A stretch of DNA of 64,000 nt, taken from CAZNPL01 sp964574815. GTDB taxonomy: Bacteria; Planctomycetota; Phycisphaerae; UBA1845. Made by a program: the position numbers and the translations under genes. The DNA lies in assembly GCA_964574815.1 (NCBI GenBank), contig CAZNPL010000003.1:1-64000 (forward strand), given 5' to 3'. Below, one piece after another: positions 17,512 to 27,800 of this stretch. A model generated the notes under the pieces. It ran no database searches. It saw only the letters and a list, made by a program, of their open reading frames with translations, and had not been told where the DNA came from. Every line of letters starts with the position of its first letter. Within the stretch, counting starts at the first letter, position 1.

Positions 17512-19583
17512 CAGAGTCGGCGTCTTATGTGGACCAGGAGGGCGGTGGATTCGTTTTCCGTGAAGTCGTCGTCATAGTCGTTGTGTTCTACGCTGATCCT
17601 AACCTCGGTGGATCGGATCAGCCACTCGAGTGAAAACGAGAAGTCGACGCCTTCGCTGTCGCCGGTGATGGAGTCGTCGCCATTGCGGTAGAGTACGGCA
17701 CCTTCGAGGGTGAGGTTGGGGGTGATCGGGTGGCGGTGGCGGCCCTCGACGGTGAACAGGCGGATGTCCCGGTTGACCGGCGCCTGATTCTGCGATTCTG
17801 TCCAGTTTGCATTGACGCTCGACAGTGCTCCGTTCTTGAACCGGTGGGTGTAAGAGAGACCGGCTCGCGTCGCGTGGAAGGGATTCACGGTTGAGTCGTG
17901 ATCTTCGTATTCGGCGAAGAGGCGGAAGGACGCTCGGCGGAACTCTACGCCGACGGTATGAGCTGTGATGTCCTCGGCGATGGCGCCGGTGGCGTCGGCC
18001 GGTTCGAGGGTCTGGTCCTGGCATTCGAAGCGGTAGTAGGGGGTGAGGCCGAAGTCGAATTCCTGGGCGAGGTCGACGTCGTGGCGGATGGTGTCGATTT
18101 TGAAGGTGCCGCCGGGCTCGAAGAGGTAATCGATCAGAACGGTCTCGCCGTTAGCGATGCGGCCGCTCGGGATGCGGAGCAGCTCGACAGTGTTGCCGAC
18201 GGTTTGCTGGGTGTAGTCGCGGCCTCGGGCGTAGAAGGTCACGCCGTCGAGGGCCGTGACCGTGACTGAACCGGTGACGACGTTTCGATTGTTCAGCACG
18301 ACGGGTTCGGGGTCGCGGAAGGTCTGTCGTTCGTCGATGACTTCGGCTAACTGGGACTCGCCTTCGTTGTCGTTCTGCTCCGCGCGAAAGGCGTAGTTGG
18401 CACGAAAGAGACCCCATGGATTTCGTTTTCGATAATTGATGACGGCCTGTCCGCCCCAGAGCGTTTGATCGAGTTCGGGCTCGAACTTCTGCTTTCGATA
18501 GAACATGCGAAGCTGGGTAATCTGGCTTTCGAAGAGCTGATGCCGCAGCATTCCGGAGAAGGAGATGGATTCCTCATCGGTTCTCGACAGGTCGGCGGCG
18601 CGAAACGTGCGTTCACGGTCGTAGGCTTCGAACTCCCATCGGGTCTCGAGGGTGTCGGTGTGGTGAAGCCACAGATCCTCTCGCCAGCGGAGTTCCTCCC
18701 AGTCGATCGTGCCGCGCTGGTCGAGGGCGTAGAGTTCGCTGCGGAGTTCGTGCTGCTTTCGGTCGCCGAATTGGAGTCGGTGCGTCAGCGTGATGTCATC
18801 CGCGTCGTAATCGAGGTTGCCGGGTTCTTCGGAGACGGACAGGTGCTCGTACTCGAATTCGAGCACGTTGTGGTCGTTGAAGACGTAGGCGGTTTCGAAG
18901 GTGAATGTGGTATTCCTTTCGCTGCCGCTCTCGTCGGCGGCCCCGCTGACGAAGAGGGAGTTCAGGTCGGTGTCGGTGTGATTGAACTGCATGGTGGTGG
19001 GGGTTTTCTGGTCGAGGTACTGCCAGGTGAAGCCATAGCTTTCGGTGGTGGTTTCGAGGCTGGGGAGGAAGGGGCGCGGCAGCAGGCCTCGGCGGCGATG
19101 GGCGTAAACGGTCATGGGCGTCTTGCGCCGTTTGAAGATGAGGGCGTCGAAATCGAATTCAAGGATGTCGCCGGTGTTGCTGTCACTTCGTTCGAATTCG
19201 TCGATGACTTCGCTGAATTCTTCCTGGGTCAGGCCGAAGACAGTGCCCAGACCGAATTCGAACAGGTTGGGGTGCAGGATGAATCCTTCGGTTTCGAGGC
19301 TGAGGGTTTCTTCGAAGATGGTCTCTTCGGATTCGGTTCTGGTGCCGGTGACTTTGGACCGCTGGTCGCGTTCGCGGTGGCGGGCGACGAGGTCGAGATG
19401 GGCACGCATGTCGGTGAGCGCCGCGGTTCGGATGCCGTAGGCCTCGTCGAGCCGTGACTGGCATCCAGCGGAGCACGCGAGGCCGAGTCCGATCAGGGAC
19501 AGGCCGGCGATCCACCGGCGGGCCAGACGACGCGACCCGATCCGGCGGTTCCCCCTAACAGTCTGTTCGTTGTATCCGTCCAA
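17508..19583 (-). CDS. Predicted outer-membrane beta-barrel (porin-like) of cytochrome conduit
   Basis: 691 residues. An Arg-rich N-terminus and hydrophobic stretch (AGLSLIGLGLACSAGCQ) form a signal, possibly a lipobox ending in Cys. The rest has no haem motif and no long hydrophobic helix. It is a long series of alternating amphipathic strands with aromatic girdles separated by acidic turns (TTMQFNHTDTDLNSLFVSG, NTTFTFETAYVFNDHNVLEF, SVTVTALDGVTFYARGRDY, HTVGVEFRRASFRLFAEYED), and it ends in an aromatic residue, RRRLW. This is how large outer-membrane barrels look, including MtrB and the Geobacter porins that sheath multihaem cytochromes. Its position between two cytochrome genes supports that role. 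I cannot prove homology to a named family. Confidence 0.72.
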   Translation of the reverse strand: MDGYNEQTVRGNRRIGSRRLARRWIAGLSLIGLGLACSAGCQSRLDEAYGIRTAALTDMRAHLDLVARHRERDQRSKVTGTRTESEETIFEETLSLETEGFILHPNLFEFGLGTVFGLTQEEFSEVIDEFERSDSNTGDILEFDFDALIFKRRKTPMTVYAHRRRGLLPRPFLPSLETTTESYGFTWQYLDQKTPTTMQFNHTDTDLNSLFVSGAADESGSERNTTFTFETAYVFNDHNVLEFEYEHLSVSEEPGNLDYDADDITLTHRLQFGDRKQHELRSELYALDQRGTIDWEELRWREDLWLHHTDTLETRWEFEAYDRERTFRAADLSRTDEESISFSGMLRHQLFESQITQLRMFYRKQKFEPELDQTLWGGQAVINYRKRNPWGLFRANYAFRAEQNDNEGESQLAEVIDERQTFRDPEPVVLNNRNVVTGSVTVTALDGVTFYARGRDYTQQTVGNTVELLRIPSGRIANGETVLIDYLFEPGGTFKIDTIRHDVDLAQEFDFGLTPYYRFECQDQTLEPADATGAIAEDITAHTVGVEFRRASFRLFAEYEDHDSTVNPFHATRAGLSYTHRFKNGALSSVNANWTESQNQAPVNRDIRLFTVEGRHRHPITPNLTLEGAVLYRNGDDSITGDSEGVDFSFSLEWLIRSTEVRISVEHNDYDDDFTENESTALLVHIRRRLW

Positions 19584-19596
19584 CGATCAACTGGTG

Positions 19597-20274
19597 TCAT
19601 GAAGGTTGTTGCGCCTTGGCTTTTGGAAGCAGGTAAAACGGGTCATCGCCGCCATGCGCGTCGTGGCAATCGACGCAACGCTCCTTGTCGATTGTCTCGT
19701 GATGTTTATCGGTTATCAGGTTTTCAGTCTGGTGGCAGTAGAAGCAGACGGTCTGGGCGTCGGCGAGCAGGAGCTTGGGGTAGCGGGACTTGTGGTAGGT
19801 GTGGCAGGCGAGGCAGTCTCGGGTGGCCACCGGCGCGTGAGTGTATTCTTTCTTCGGGGGGTTCTCCCGGTGTTCGTGGCAGGAGAGGCAGAGTCCTTCG
19901 CGTGCGGTTTTGAGCAGGCCTCCGCCCTCCGAGACGTGGCAGGCTTCGCAACGGCTCTCCTTGTAGGCCGGGTGAAGGTAGATCGTCGGCTCGGCCGGCT
20001 CTGCAGCCGCCGGTACGACGTTCTCGCTCTGGATGAGTTCCTCGATGTCTGCGTCGGGTTCGCCCAACTCAGTTTCGAGGGGAGGGACGCCATCGTAGAA
20101 GAAGACGAGAACGCGGTGCACGGATTTCTGGGAACATGCGGCCGCGAGGGCCGCGGCGAATAGGGAAGTTGTCAAGACAAGCGCCGCACGCCGGATGGTC
20201 TTGCGGCGGGTTCTGCGGACGACTGCGGTGCGACTCTGGTCGCAGCGATCGTCATGGCGGCGCGTGGCTGGCAT
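19597..20274 (-). CDS. Pentahaem cytochrome lipoprotein with FYDGVP motif
   Basis: 225 residues. A signal sequence ends in LAAACSQ, a lipobox. Directly after it comes HRVLVFFYDGVPPLE, a motif I know from multihaem c-type lipoproteins of metal-reducing bacteria. Five CxxCH sites follow (CEACH, CLSCH, CLACH, CFYCH, CVDCH), with extra His residues (HETID, HPAYKES, HAPVATRD) that could be distal ligands. It is probably anchored to a membrane leaflet facing the periplasm or cell surface. It lies 13 bases upstream of the barrel gene and 9 bases downstream of the NHL lipoprotein gene, so all three are likely on one transcript. Confidence 0.88.
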   Translation of the reverse strand: MPATRRHDDRCDQSRTAVVRRTRRKTIRRAALVLTTSLFAAALAAACSQKSVHRVLVFFYDGVPPLETELGEPDADIEELIQSENVVPAAAEPAEPTIYLHPAYKESRCEACHVSEGGGLLKTAREGLCLSCHEHRENPPKKEYTHAPVATRDCLACHTYHKSRYPKLLLADAQTVCFYCHQTENLITDKHHETIDKERCVDCHDAHGGDDPFYLLPKAKAQQPS

Positions 20275-20283
20275 GGCTCGATT

Positions 20284-21543
20284 CTAACGGTTCTGTGCCG
20301 GACGATCACCCGACCGCCTGGACGTATCGTCGGCGCGTGGCAATGATTCCGTTGATCCTTCGTCGTTTTGGACGCCCGTTGGCGTGAGGGTTTCGATGCG
20401 GGCGCCTTCAGGTTGGTAGCCCTCTGGGAAGGATCCGAAGGCGTAGACGCTGAGGAGGTGGTCGCCGTACTGACTGGTGACGAAGAGCAGGTATTCGACG
20501 TCGAACTTGTCGTGGATGTACTTTCGGAAATAGGGGATTGAGGTGGCGTCGGGGGCGACCGCGGCCGGCAGGACAACGGAGCCCGGAATTGTGCCGGGGC
20601 CTCCGAAGTGCATCAGGATCTCGCCTTCGGAGTTGTACATCTGGATAATCTCGGTGGCGCAGTCGACGACGTAGATGATGCCGTCTGGTCCGACGCGCAG
20701 GCCGCGCGGGCGACCGAATTGCCCGAGGAGATAGCCGCTTTGGCCTTGGGTCCAGACGGGTTCGCCTTCGCGGGTCAGCTTCTGGATGCGGAAGTTGAGC
20801 AGGTCGCTGACGTAGAGGTAGCCATCGGAGTCGAAGCTGATGCTGTTGGGCGTTCGGAACTGGCCCGGGTCCTGGCCGGGGCCGCCGAAGGTGCGGAGGA
20901 CTTCGCCCGTTTCGCGGTTCAGGACGACGATCTGGCAGGTGTCGTCGTTGTCGAGCACGTAGAGCTCGTTTTCCCAGAGGGCGACGTCGACCGGGCGGCA
21001 CGGCTCGGGGACATTGAAGGCGGTCACATATTCGTCGTCGGGACTGAAAACGACGATCTGTCTGCGCACCGAGTCAGCGATGAACTTGTAGCCGAGCGGG
21101 TCGATGGTGAGGTGAATTGGTTTGCGCAGGCGGCCCGGGCCGCGGATGCCGATGAGGTCGTACTTCTTGTCTTTGAAGTTCAGCCGGCAGAGGCCCGGCA
21201 GCTTGGTGTCGCAGATGTAGACGACGCCGTCGCGTGCGGCGACGCCGTAGGGTTTGTCCATTCGCGGGCGGTTGACCGGTTCGCCGCCGAGGGCGAGCTT
21301 GACGAGGTCGCTGACGGGGCCTTCGACCTGCTGAGCGCCGCTGGCCCAGGTCAGGAATTGGATGCGTGGTTCGGCGGGTGGTGCGGGGAAGACGAGGAGA
21401 GTTTCGTCGGTACGGTTGGTTGTCTTGCAGCCGATGAGATTGGCGGCGGCGAGGATGGGCAATGCGGTCCACGCGGCGCGCTTGTATTGCCGGCGGATGC
21501 CGGGTGTCGGCGGGCGACCGTGGTATTTGCGGGGCCGGCTCAT
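20284..21543 (-). CDS. NHL-repeat six-bladed beta-propeller lipoprotein
   Basis: 419 residues if started at ATG 21543; the frame is open to 21669, with another ATG at 21627. No clear ribosome-binding site separates the options. The N-terminus has a signal ending in AAANLIGC, a lipobox. NHL-type blades follow: PYGVAARDGVVYICD, PIHLTIDPLGYKFIADS, PVDVALWENELYVLDND, TPNSISFDSDGYLYVSDLLN and PRGLRVGPDGIIYVVDC, about six in all. No Cys haem motif is present. NHL propellers often sit next to multihaem cytochrome genes. Here it could be a docking or assembly part of the conduit, tethered to the same membrane as the pentahaem lipoprotein. The C-terminal tail is disordered. Confidence 0.82.
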   Translation of the reverse strand: MSRPRKYHGRPPTPGIRRQYKRAAWTALPILAAANLIGCKTTNRTDETLLVFPAPPAEPRIQFLTWASGAQQVEGPVSDLVKLALGGEPVNRPRMDKPYGVAARDGVVYICDTKLPGLCRLNFKDKKYDLIGIRGPGRLRKPIHLTIDPLGYKFIADSVRRQIVVFSPDDEYVTAFNVPEPCRPVDVALWENELYVLDNDDTCQIVVLNRETGEVLRTFGGPGQDPGQFRTPNSISFDSDGYLYVSDLLNFRIQKLTREGEPVWTQGQSGYLLGQFGRPRGLRVGPDGIIYVVDCATEIIQMYNSEGEILMHFGGPGTIPGSVVLPAAVAPDATSIPYFRKYIHDKFDVEYLLFVTSQYGDHLLSVYAFGSFPEGYQPEGARIETLTPTGVQNDEGSTESLPRADDTSRRSGDRPAQNR

Positions 21544-21695
21544 GTGCGGGGCATCGTCAGGTTGACGTTGCCGGCGGCGGTCCGACGCCGCCGTTTTGTT
21601 CGGGTGCTTGATTCCAATGAGAGTCATCGGCGGATTGGGGGCCGGCGTCAACCGTCTGTTGCAATGCATCGTGTGCAGAGCAGCGTGTTTGCGTC

Positions 21696-21856
21696 GCCCC
21701 CTTCGGGGGCTCCGGTCAATGGGATGTCGTTAACCCCGGGTTGCGCTTCGCTCCACCCGGGGCTCGTTTCCTTCGCCCCTTTCGGGGCTGGCTTCCTTCG
21801 GTCGCCCGTCGTACCCGAGGTACGGGATGCCCACACTCGCGGGCGAGCCGCCAGTG
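21696..21856. repeat. Cluster of intergenic hairpins
   Basis: GCCCCC-TTC-GGGGGC at 21696-21710, CCCCGGGT...ACCCGGGG at 21734-21762 with a 13-base loop, a CGCCCCTTTCGGGGCT hairpin near 21775, and CACTCGCGG-GCGAG-CCGCCAGTG at 21834-21856, one mismatch from the palindrome at 17358. They fill the gap between the tetrahaem gene and the NHL gene. Confidence 0.65.
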
Positions 21857-21889
21857 GCGGCCGCACAGTCTGTCACGCGCCGGGTCCTG

Positions 21890-22522
21890 CTACTTGTCGT
21901 GGCATTCCTTGCAGAGCTGGCTGTTGTCGGTGGTCTGGCGGAGGAACATACCGAAGGTGTTGTCGTGGGCGTCGTGGCAGGAAGTGCACTCGACGCGATC
22001 GACGCCGTCGATGGTGACAACCTGGACGCCGGTGAAGGTGCTCTTGTCCTTGTAGCCGGCGAGGTCGGGCGGCGGGTACTCGACACCGATGGGGTGATCG
22101 TCGCGGAGGTCGGTGCCGAGATTGCTCGGGCGGTCGGGCGGGATCAGGACGTTGTTGAAGAATCCTTCGTTGTTGCCGAAGCTGTCGAGGGCGGTGGCCC
22201 CGTCGTGGCAGCTCAGGCAGAGTTTGCTGACGCCTTCGGGCTGCCGGCCCTGGTTTCCCTCCGCAGTCTTGTACATGAGAAACGTCTGTTGGGTGATCTC
22301 GTGGTTCCAGAGGACCTGGGTTTCGCCGTCTTCATCGAGCCGGGCGTTATGCGAGATGTGACAGGGCAGGCAGACGCGGTTGTCGGGCAAGACCACGCCC
22401 CAGACGTCCACGTTGGCGAGGTTGTGGGGGGTGTTCTCCACCTTGGACATGTCCTGGGCCATTGCCGTGCCGGTCAGCACGAGCATGCATGTGGCCGAGA
22501 CGATCGTTCTGGCGTAAGACAT
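21890..22522 (-). CDS. Tetrahaem c-type cytochrome, periplasmic
   Basis: 210 residues from ATG 22522, chosen because AGGAGGG lies just upstream; the frame is open further. A classical signal peptide ends in TGTAMAQD. Four CxxCH sites follow (CLPCH, CLSCH, CTSCH, CKECH). The order of landmarks, LWNHE, SKLCLSCHDG, NLGTDLRDDHPIG, CTSCHDAHD, then CKECHDK at the very end, matches the first third of the dodecahaem protein at 15604. The two share a module. Likely a soluble periplasmic carrier delivering electrons to the conduit. The gene leads in the same direction as the downstream NHL, pentahaem, barrel and dodecahaem genes. Confidence 0.88.
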   Translation of the reverse strand: MSYARTIVSATCMLVLTGTAMAQDMSKVENTPHNLANVDVWGVVLPDNRVCLPCHISHNARLDEDGETQVLWNHEITQQTFLMYKTAEGNQGRQPEGVSKLCLSCHDGATALDSFGNNEGFFNNVLIPPDRPSNLGTDLRDDHPIGVEYPPPDLAGYKDKSTFTGVQVVTIDGVDRVECTSCHDAHDNTFGMFLRQTTDNSQLCKECHDK

Positions 22523-23231
22523 CAAACCCTCCTTCTGCAGGCCCTGCCGCGGCCGGCTGCACGTTGCAGCGGCACCCGTTTCACGGCACGAGCGGAGGCG
22601 TTGGCTGGGGCGTCGTGTATTCACGCGAGACTCCCCAACGGGCCGAAACGAAGCTCCGTCAGATCATACCCAGGCAGAAGGCGATACCCAACAAGTAATG
22701 CCTGAGTCCGGTACAGCGCTTTGCCTGCCTCGGCCGATAACTCTCCAGCATCTTGCGCGCCGTCGTCGGCCGAGTCGGAGGTCTTGCTCGTGCGAGGGCG
22801 GTAAGTTTCGGCGTGGCTGTATTTTAGCAAGGGAATTTCATCGGACCACGGTGGGGACGCGGACGATGCGCGGGATGTTCTTGGAATGAGGCGGCACGTT
22901 GCCGAAACAGCACGGGCGGGCAAGGCGCCAGCGGCACCTGGCGAGCCGCATACCCACGCGCGCGTGCGCCTGGCACCCGGCGCGCCGAGACGAATGCCAC
23001 GGGCAGCGCCGAACGCACGGAACGTACGGGCAAGCTCCGCCGCCGTTGGCGGCTTCGCTTCCCCACGGCACCCTCGCCGGACACTTGCGAGCCGCGCGTG
23101 ACACTGAAGCGGGATTTTGCGTTTGCGGTGTTTGCCTGGCAACGGCGCGTTAGACGACTGGTGAGGGTTGCGAGCCGCGGACAAGTATGCCATCTTGTAG
23201 CAAGCGAGCGGTCATTATTGGAGTGCCGGGA
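22523..23231. other. Long gap with degenerate repeat copies
   Basis: About 700 bases between the tetrahaem gene and a small rightward gene. It holds one repeat copy (23028-23070) and a degenerate CACGGGCGGGCAAGGCGCC copy near 22911. A 190-codon leftward frame runs through it, but its Arg/Ala-rich product contains translated repeat sequence and is unlikely to be real. Confidence 0.4.
23028..23070 (+). repeat. Interspersed palindromic repeat copy
   Basis: GGGCAAGCTCCGCCGC-CGTT-GGCGGCTTCGCTTCCCC followed by ACGGCA, close to the copies at 39165, 57773 and 59729. Confidence 0.7.
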
Positions 23232-23489
23232 ATGAACGCAGGCTGGAAAGCCCGTCATCGCAGACGACGTTGCATGGCACTAATGTGCCTTTCGCTTCTG
23301 ACGCCTTGGATAATGGGCGGCTGCCCGGAGTTTCGCACTGATCTGGTGGGCGTTCTTGCGACGGCCACCCGGAGTGCTCTGTTCGGCACTGATGATGCAC
23401 TGACCATCGGCAACACGGCGCGCGCCTCGTTCTTCGATGCTACGCTGGACCTCATCTTCAGCGTGCTCGAAGGCGATAACGGCACGTGA
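23232..23489 (+). CDS. Small lipoprotein, unknown function
   Basis: 85 residues from ATG 23232, with GGAGTG upstream; the frame opens at 23187. A basic N-terminus (WKARHRRRR) and hydrophobic core end in IMGGCPE, a lipobox. The mature part is about 55 residues, mostly helical (DLVGVLATATRSALF, ASFFDATLDLIFSVLEGD). I recognise no family. It lies alone on the plus strand inside the leftward cytochrome cluster. Confidence 0.55.
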   Translation: MNAGWKARHRRRRCMALMCLSLLTPWIMGGCPEFRTDLVGVLATATRSALFGTDDALTIGNTARASFFDATLDLIFSVLEGDNGT

Positions 23490-23547
23490 CCGGGCCGGCC
23501 CGCCGCGTGTTTGATCCACTCCAATCCCCTTAATTCTTCCCGATTGA

Positions 23548-24321
23548 TCAGACGTCGTGACAGGCGAGGCACAGTCTCGAGTCACGAGTCGGTACGGCCA
23601 GCAGGTAGCGCACGCCCGCGTAGAGATCGTGGCATGATACGCAACTGACCTTGCCTTCGGGGAGGGCAATCTGTTGCGGCAGTCGGGCGACGGGGTGCAG
23701 GCGTGAGACGTTCTTGGAGCGATTGACGCGTTGATAAGCGACGCCGACGGGATGGTTTTGCTGCGTACCGTCGACGTGAACTCGGCCGGGGCCGGCGGAG
23801 GTCATGTTGGCCGAGTCTGCGGCGCTGGCCCCGTCGTGGCAGGAGAGGCATCGCCGGGAGTGTGCATCGAGGCCCGCGCTTGCGACTGTTTTTCGGGAAC
23901 GGTTGCTTCCGAGGTGGGCGATGCCGAGCGCGACCTGGTGAACGGAGCGGTCACTGCGTTCGATGGAGGGATGATGGCACGTCGCGCAAAATCCTCCGTT
24001 CGATGCCGCAGAGGATTGCACGCGGCGCAGGTGGGGGTCCGCGGCACCGCCCTCGGAAGGAATCTTAGTGTGGCAGGTCAGGCAGGTGAGGGCCCCGGAG
24101 CTGTCGAGGGGCCAGTCAGCCGGGACCTGAACCGCGGCCGATGGCACGATTTTGACCGGGTGGTTCGAGGCACCGGGTCCGAGCAGGTGCGCTCGTGCGC
24201 TCAATGGGGCATGGTCGGCGTATGCTGCGGTGATGGCCACCGACGCCAACACAAGTAAGGCGAAGAGAGGTGGAGCATAGCCACCGGAGCGGTGCAGGTT
24301 GAGGCGCGGCATCCTTGGCAT
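23548..24321 (-). CDS. Pentahaem c-type cytochrome, exported
   Basis: 257 residues from ATG 24321; the frame opens at 24504, but the added residues are low-complexity Arg/Ser/Pro. A signal peptide (YAPPLFALLVLASVAITAAYA) is followed by five CxxCH sites (CLTCH, CATCH, CLSCH, CVSCH, CLACH). SNHPVKIVP and QNHPVGVAY give the conserved His-Pro motif also seen in the 4-, 12- and 17-haem proteins of this cluster, likely a distal haem ligand. The protein ends one residue after CLACHD, as the tetrahaem protein does. It is the most upstream leftward cytochrome gene and is divergent from the 17-haem gene. Confidence 0.87.
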   Translation of the reverse strand: MPRMPRLNLHRSGGYAPPLFALLVLASVAITAAYADHAPLSARAHLLGPGASNHPVKIVPSAAVQVPADWPLDSSGALTCLTCHTKIPSEGGAADPHLRRVQSSAASNGGFCATCHHPSIERSDRSVHQVALGIAHLGSNRSRKTVASAGLDAHSRRCLSCHDGASAADSANMTSAGPGRVHVDGTQQNHPVGVAYQRVNRSKNVSRLHPVARLPQQIALPEGKVSCVSCHDLYAGVRYLLAVPTRDSRLCLACHDV

Positions 24322-24745
24322 TGAGGCCTCGAAACGGGACTGCGCGTTCCGGGATCCCTGCCGGCGCGATTGGCACCGGCACGTTTCGATCGGAAAAATC
24401 GGACGTTGCCTGTGACACGACCTGGGGACGCTGGCGGGAGGAGTGGCATGAGATGGTGGTGCCGAGGCATGGAAGTCACCGGCTCGGGCGACGTTTGTCC
24501 GCATGCTTAATGAGCTGGTGACCAGGATTACGGCGGTGCTTTACGGATTGCTGGTGTCGCGAGGGTAGAGACTTTCCAGGGATGTGAGTAATCAGGAAGA
24601 CTGAAGGCCCGGGCTACGATCGCCGGCTCTCCGGGCGCCGGCTCGGAACAGGAGTTGCCTGTAGTTAGTGGAGCCGATTATCGGGCGGGCGGAAACGTTC
24701 GGGAGGTAGCACGTCGAGGCTTACAGTTGCGGGGTGCGTGGGAAC
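24322..24745. other. Divergent intergenic region between cytochrome genes
   Basis: The gap between the leftward pentahaem gene and the rightward 17-haem gene spans 24322-24854. Only the rightward promoter at 24746 is clear. For the leftward gene I found no pair of hexamers with good spacing. Open frames across it look non-coding. Confidence 0.4.
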
Positions 24746-24774
24746 CTGACATCGGAAGGCTGGCGGGATATACT
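24746..24774 (+). promoter_or_regulatory. Sigma-70-like promoter of the 17-haem gene
   Basis: CTGACA at 24746-24751 (five of six consensus bases), a 17-base spacer, and TATACT at 24769-24774 (five of six). Transcription near 24781 leaves about 74 bases before GTG 24855. Confidence 0.6.
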
Positions 24775-24854
24775 TGGTACATTGTGTGGACGAGGGGGAG
24801 ATGCTGCGGGGTGAAAGAGCGCGCATTTCGTCGTTGCTCGGTGGGTGAGTCCTG

Positions 24855-27800
24855 GTGATCGGAGCCGCATCGTTGATTCTGGGGCTGGCCGCCGTCGGGC
24901 AGTTGGATGCCGTCACGCACGTGGGGGCGTTACGCGACGGGCTGCGCGGTCCGGCGCGGCTGGCAATTGCGCCGGACGATTCGATCCTCGTCACCGACCC
25001 GGAAGCTGACCGCGTTTTCCGATTCAACGCCTCGGGGGACGTTCTCGGCAGTTGGTCCGTACCGGACGGTCCGATTGGCGTTGGCGCACATCCAGACGGG
25101 CGCATTTTCGTCTCGCTTCGCGACCAGCCCAAGGTCGCGATCTATAACGGGGCCTTCAATCGGCTCGGTTTCCTGGGGGACGGGGATCCGGCGGTGTCCT
25201 TTGCCGGTCCGACGGACATCGACATCGCTGCCGGGTCGGGGCGGATCTACGTTGTCGATTCGGAGGGTGACCGGGTCTATGGGTTTGAATCTGACGGCAC
25301 TTTGGCCCTGGCACTTGGCACGCGCGGTAACGCGACAGGCGAGTTTCTCTACCCGAGTGCCGTTGCGGTCGATGAGCGGCGCGGATGCATCCTCGTCGCC
25401 GACCACGACAACTTTCGCGTTCAATTATTCACCACATCCGGTGTTTTTCTGCGCGAGTTCGGCGAGCGCCTGACATCTTCCGGCGGCGGCATCGAGGGAT
25501 GGGTCGTTCGCCCTCTGGGTCTGGCGGTGGACGATGGCGGGAATGTCTACCTCGCAGACGCCATGATGAGCACGGTTCGAGTTTTCGATTCTCTCGGACG
25601 CGAGGTCGACAAGATTCTCGATTATGGCTCCGGCGACGGCGATCTTCGGACGCCTTGCGACGTGGCGATTGGCAACGGATCGAGTCGGTTGTACGTGGCC
25701 AGCGTGAACAGCGCTCGCGTCGAGATGTACAGCTTGAACGGCACTCCGGACAGCGCAGCGGCGAGGTACTGGAAGCGGCGGTTGCTGGCCTCCAGGCACT
25801 TGGCGGGCGACGACTATGACGCCGCGGGCATGCAGAGCGCCGAATCAAACTGGGACGGGCCACATATCGTCGAGGACCGGCAGGACCTGTGCACACCGTG
25901 TCACGGCATCACAGGTCAGCCGGGCGGGCATGCGGGCACGGTGGAAGGGCAGAGCGCGTTGTGCATGTCGTGCCACAACGGCGGCGGCCGGGCGCTGCAG
26001 ATGCCGATTCACGAACGCGACCTAGCCGATCCGTTCGGGACCAATTCGGCGGCGCCCGACGGCCAGGGGCGGTCACACGCCTGGGGCGTGGCGGCGGTCA
26101 GCGCGGTCGCCCATTCGGACGGGCCGTCTTCGGGCGGCTTGATGTCGGCGTTTCTCGATCGCGACGGTCTGATCAAGTGCGCGACGTGTCACAATCAGCA
26201 CAACCTGGACAACGGGCCGTTTTATCTGCGTGTTCCGAACGACGGGGACGCGATGTGCAAGGAGTGCCACGCGCCGCTCGATCGGGTCACGGGGGAGCCC
26301 GGCTCGCATCCGGTGGGCATTGCCTATCCAGGTGGTGAGGACGAGTACCCGGTGGAGTCTGCGCTGAGCGGCGGCGTCGTCATCAAGGACGGGAAGGTGG
26401 AGTGTCTGTCGTGTCACGCGGTACATGGTGCGGACTCAGGCGTGCCCGGCGTCGGCGATGGCATGCTGTTGCGAACGGCGAATGACGAAACGGGTTGCCA
26501 GGTCTGCCACACAGAACATTTGATCCACGACGCGGCCGGGGCATGGCAGCCGACGTGTAATGAATGCCATGGCATCCACGATACGGCGAGCTCGAACGCG
26601 GCGTTGGTTGCGCGGACGGTTGACGGCGTGGCGGTGACGTTTGCTGGTGACGGGCAGGGCTGTACGGGTGCGTCGGATTTTGTTCACGGCGTGTGCGATC
26701 CGCCCGTGTACGACGGCATCTGCGAAGTGTGCCACACCGCAACGGACTACCATCGCAACACCGCGACCGGCGATCACGAGCATTTCACCAACATCCGATG
26801 CACCGCGTGCCATCCGCACAGCAACGGGTTTACGTCGCGGTACGACAACTGCGCCGACTGCCATGGCGAGCCGCCGGACGGCGTGGCGTTTCCGAACCTG
26901 GCGGGGAGCCATGCCATTCATCAAACGGATGCACACGGCCCGCAGATCAGCGATTGTTCAACATGTCATTCGTCGGAGGACGCAGCCAGTCATATGGACG
27001 GGGTGGCCAGCTTCGCCACGGGGGTGGATGCCAACCTCGACGGCAGGATTGATCTGTCGGAGACGGATGTCTGCAACGAGTGCCACAGTCCGGGTGGTCC
27101 CTTCGACGGCGTGAACGACCCGATTATCGGTGCGAAGGCCAACTGGAACAACGGCGTGTACGTGGGCGACGTGCTCAAGGCAGGCAAGGCCGACTGGTGC
27201 CTTGGATGCCACGACGGGGAGCCGGCGCTGGTGAACGAAATCAGTGCGCCGTTGATCGCAGGTGACAACGAGACGTGGGGCTACAAGCTGGGGGGGCACG
27301 GCACGGGCGAGGTCTTATGCACGGAGTGCCACGATCCGACGCTACCGCACACGGACGGGATTGCTAAGACGTTCAGTGTGCGATTCCCGCTGGTCTCGAG
27401 CGGCTCGATCGGGACTCCCGAGGAGCGGGAGGAGGACAGGGAGTGGTACAACAATGGTTATCGGCTGCGTCGTGTCGAGGGGCAACGTGCGCTGGAGATC
27501 CCGCGCGAGTCCCTCGTTTATTCGGCGGGTGACTCTCGGCTGTGTCTTTCCTGTCATGACGAAGTGAAGCTTCTGGGCGTGCCGGCCAATTATGTTTACC
27601 CCACGCCGCCACCGCCGCATCTGGCCCTTCCGGCCGGCGTGGCTCAGACAAACTATCGTAACGAGTCCCGATGGGGCAATGCGTGGGAAGGGGCGCCGGT
27701 CAACATTCACTGGCAGCACATGTCGTTCGGGGGTGCAATTTGGGACATCGATCAGGACGGGTGGACGATGGACTCCGCCGCGACCTGCATCACATGTCAC

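Noticed and set aside
20608..22017. 469-codon rightward frame over the NHL and tetrahaem genes
   Set aside because: It is the reverse of two convincing genes with signal peptides and haem motifs, and its translation has no recognisable domain.
22621..23193. 190-codon leftward frame between cytochrome genes
   Set aside because: Composition is Arg/Ala/Ser-rich, it translates through a palindromic repeat, and it lacks any motif or ribosome-binding site.
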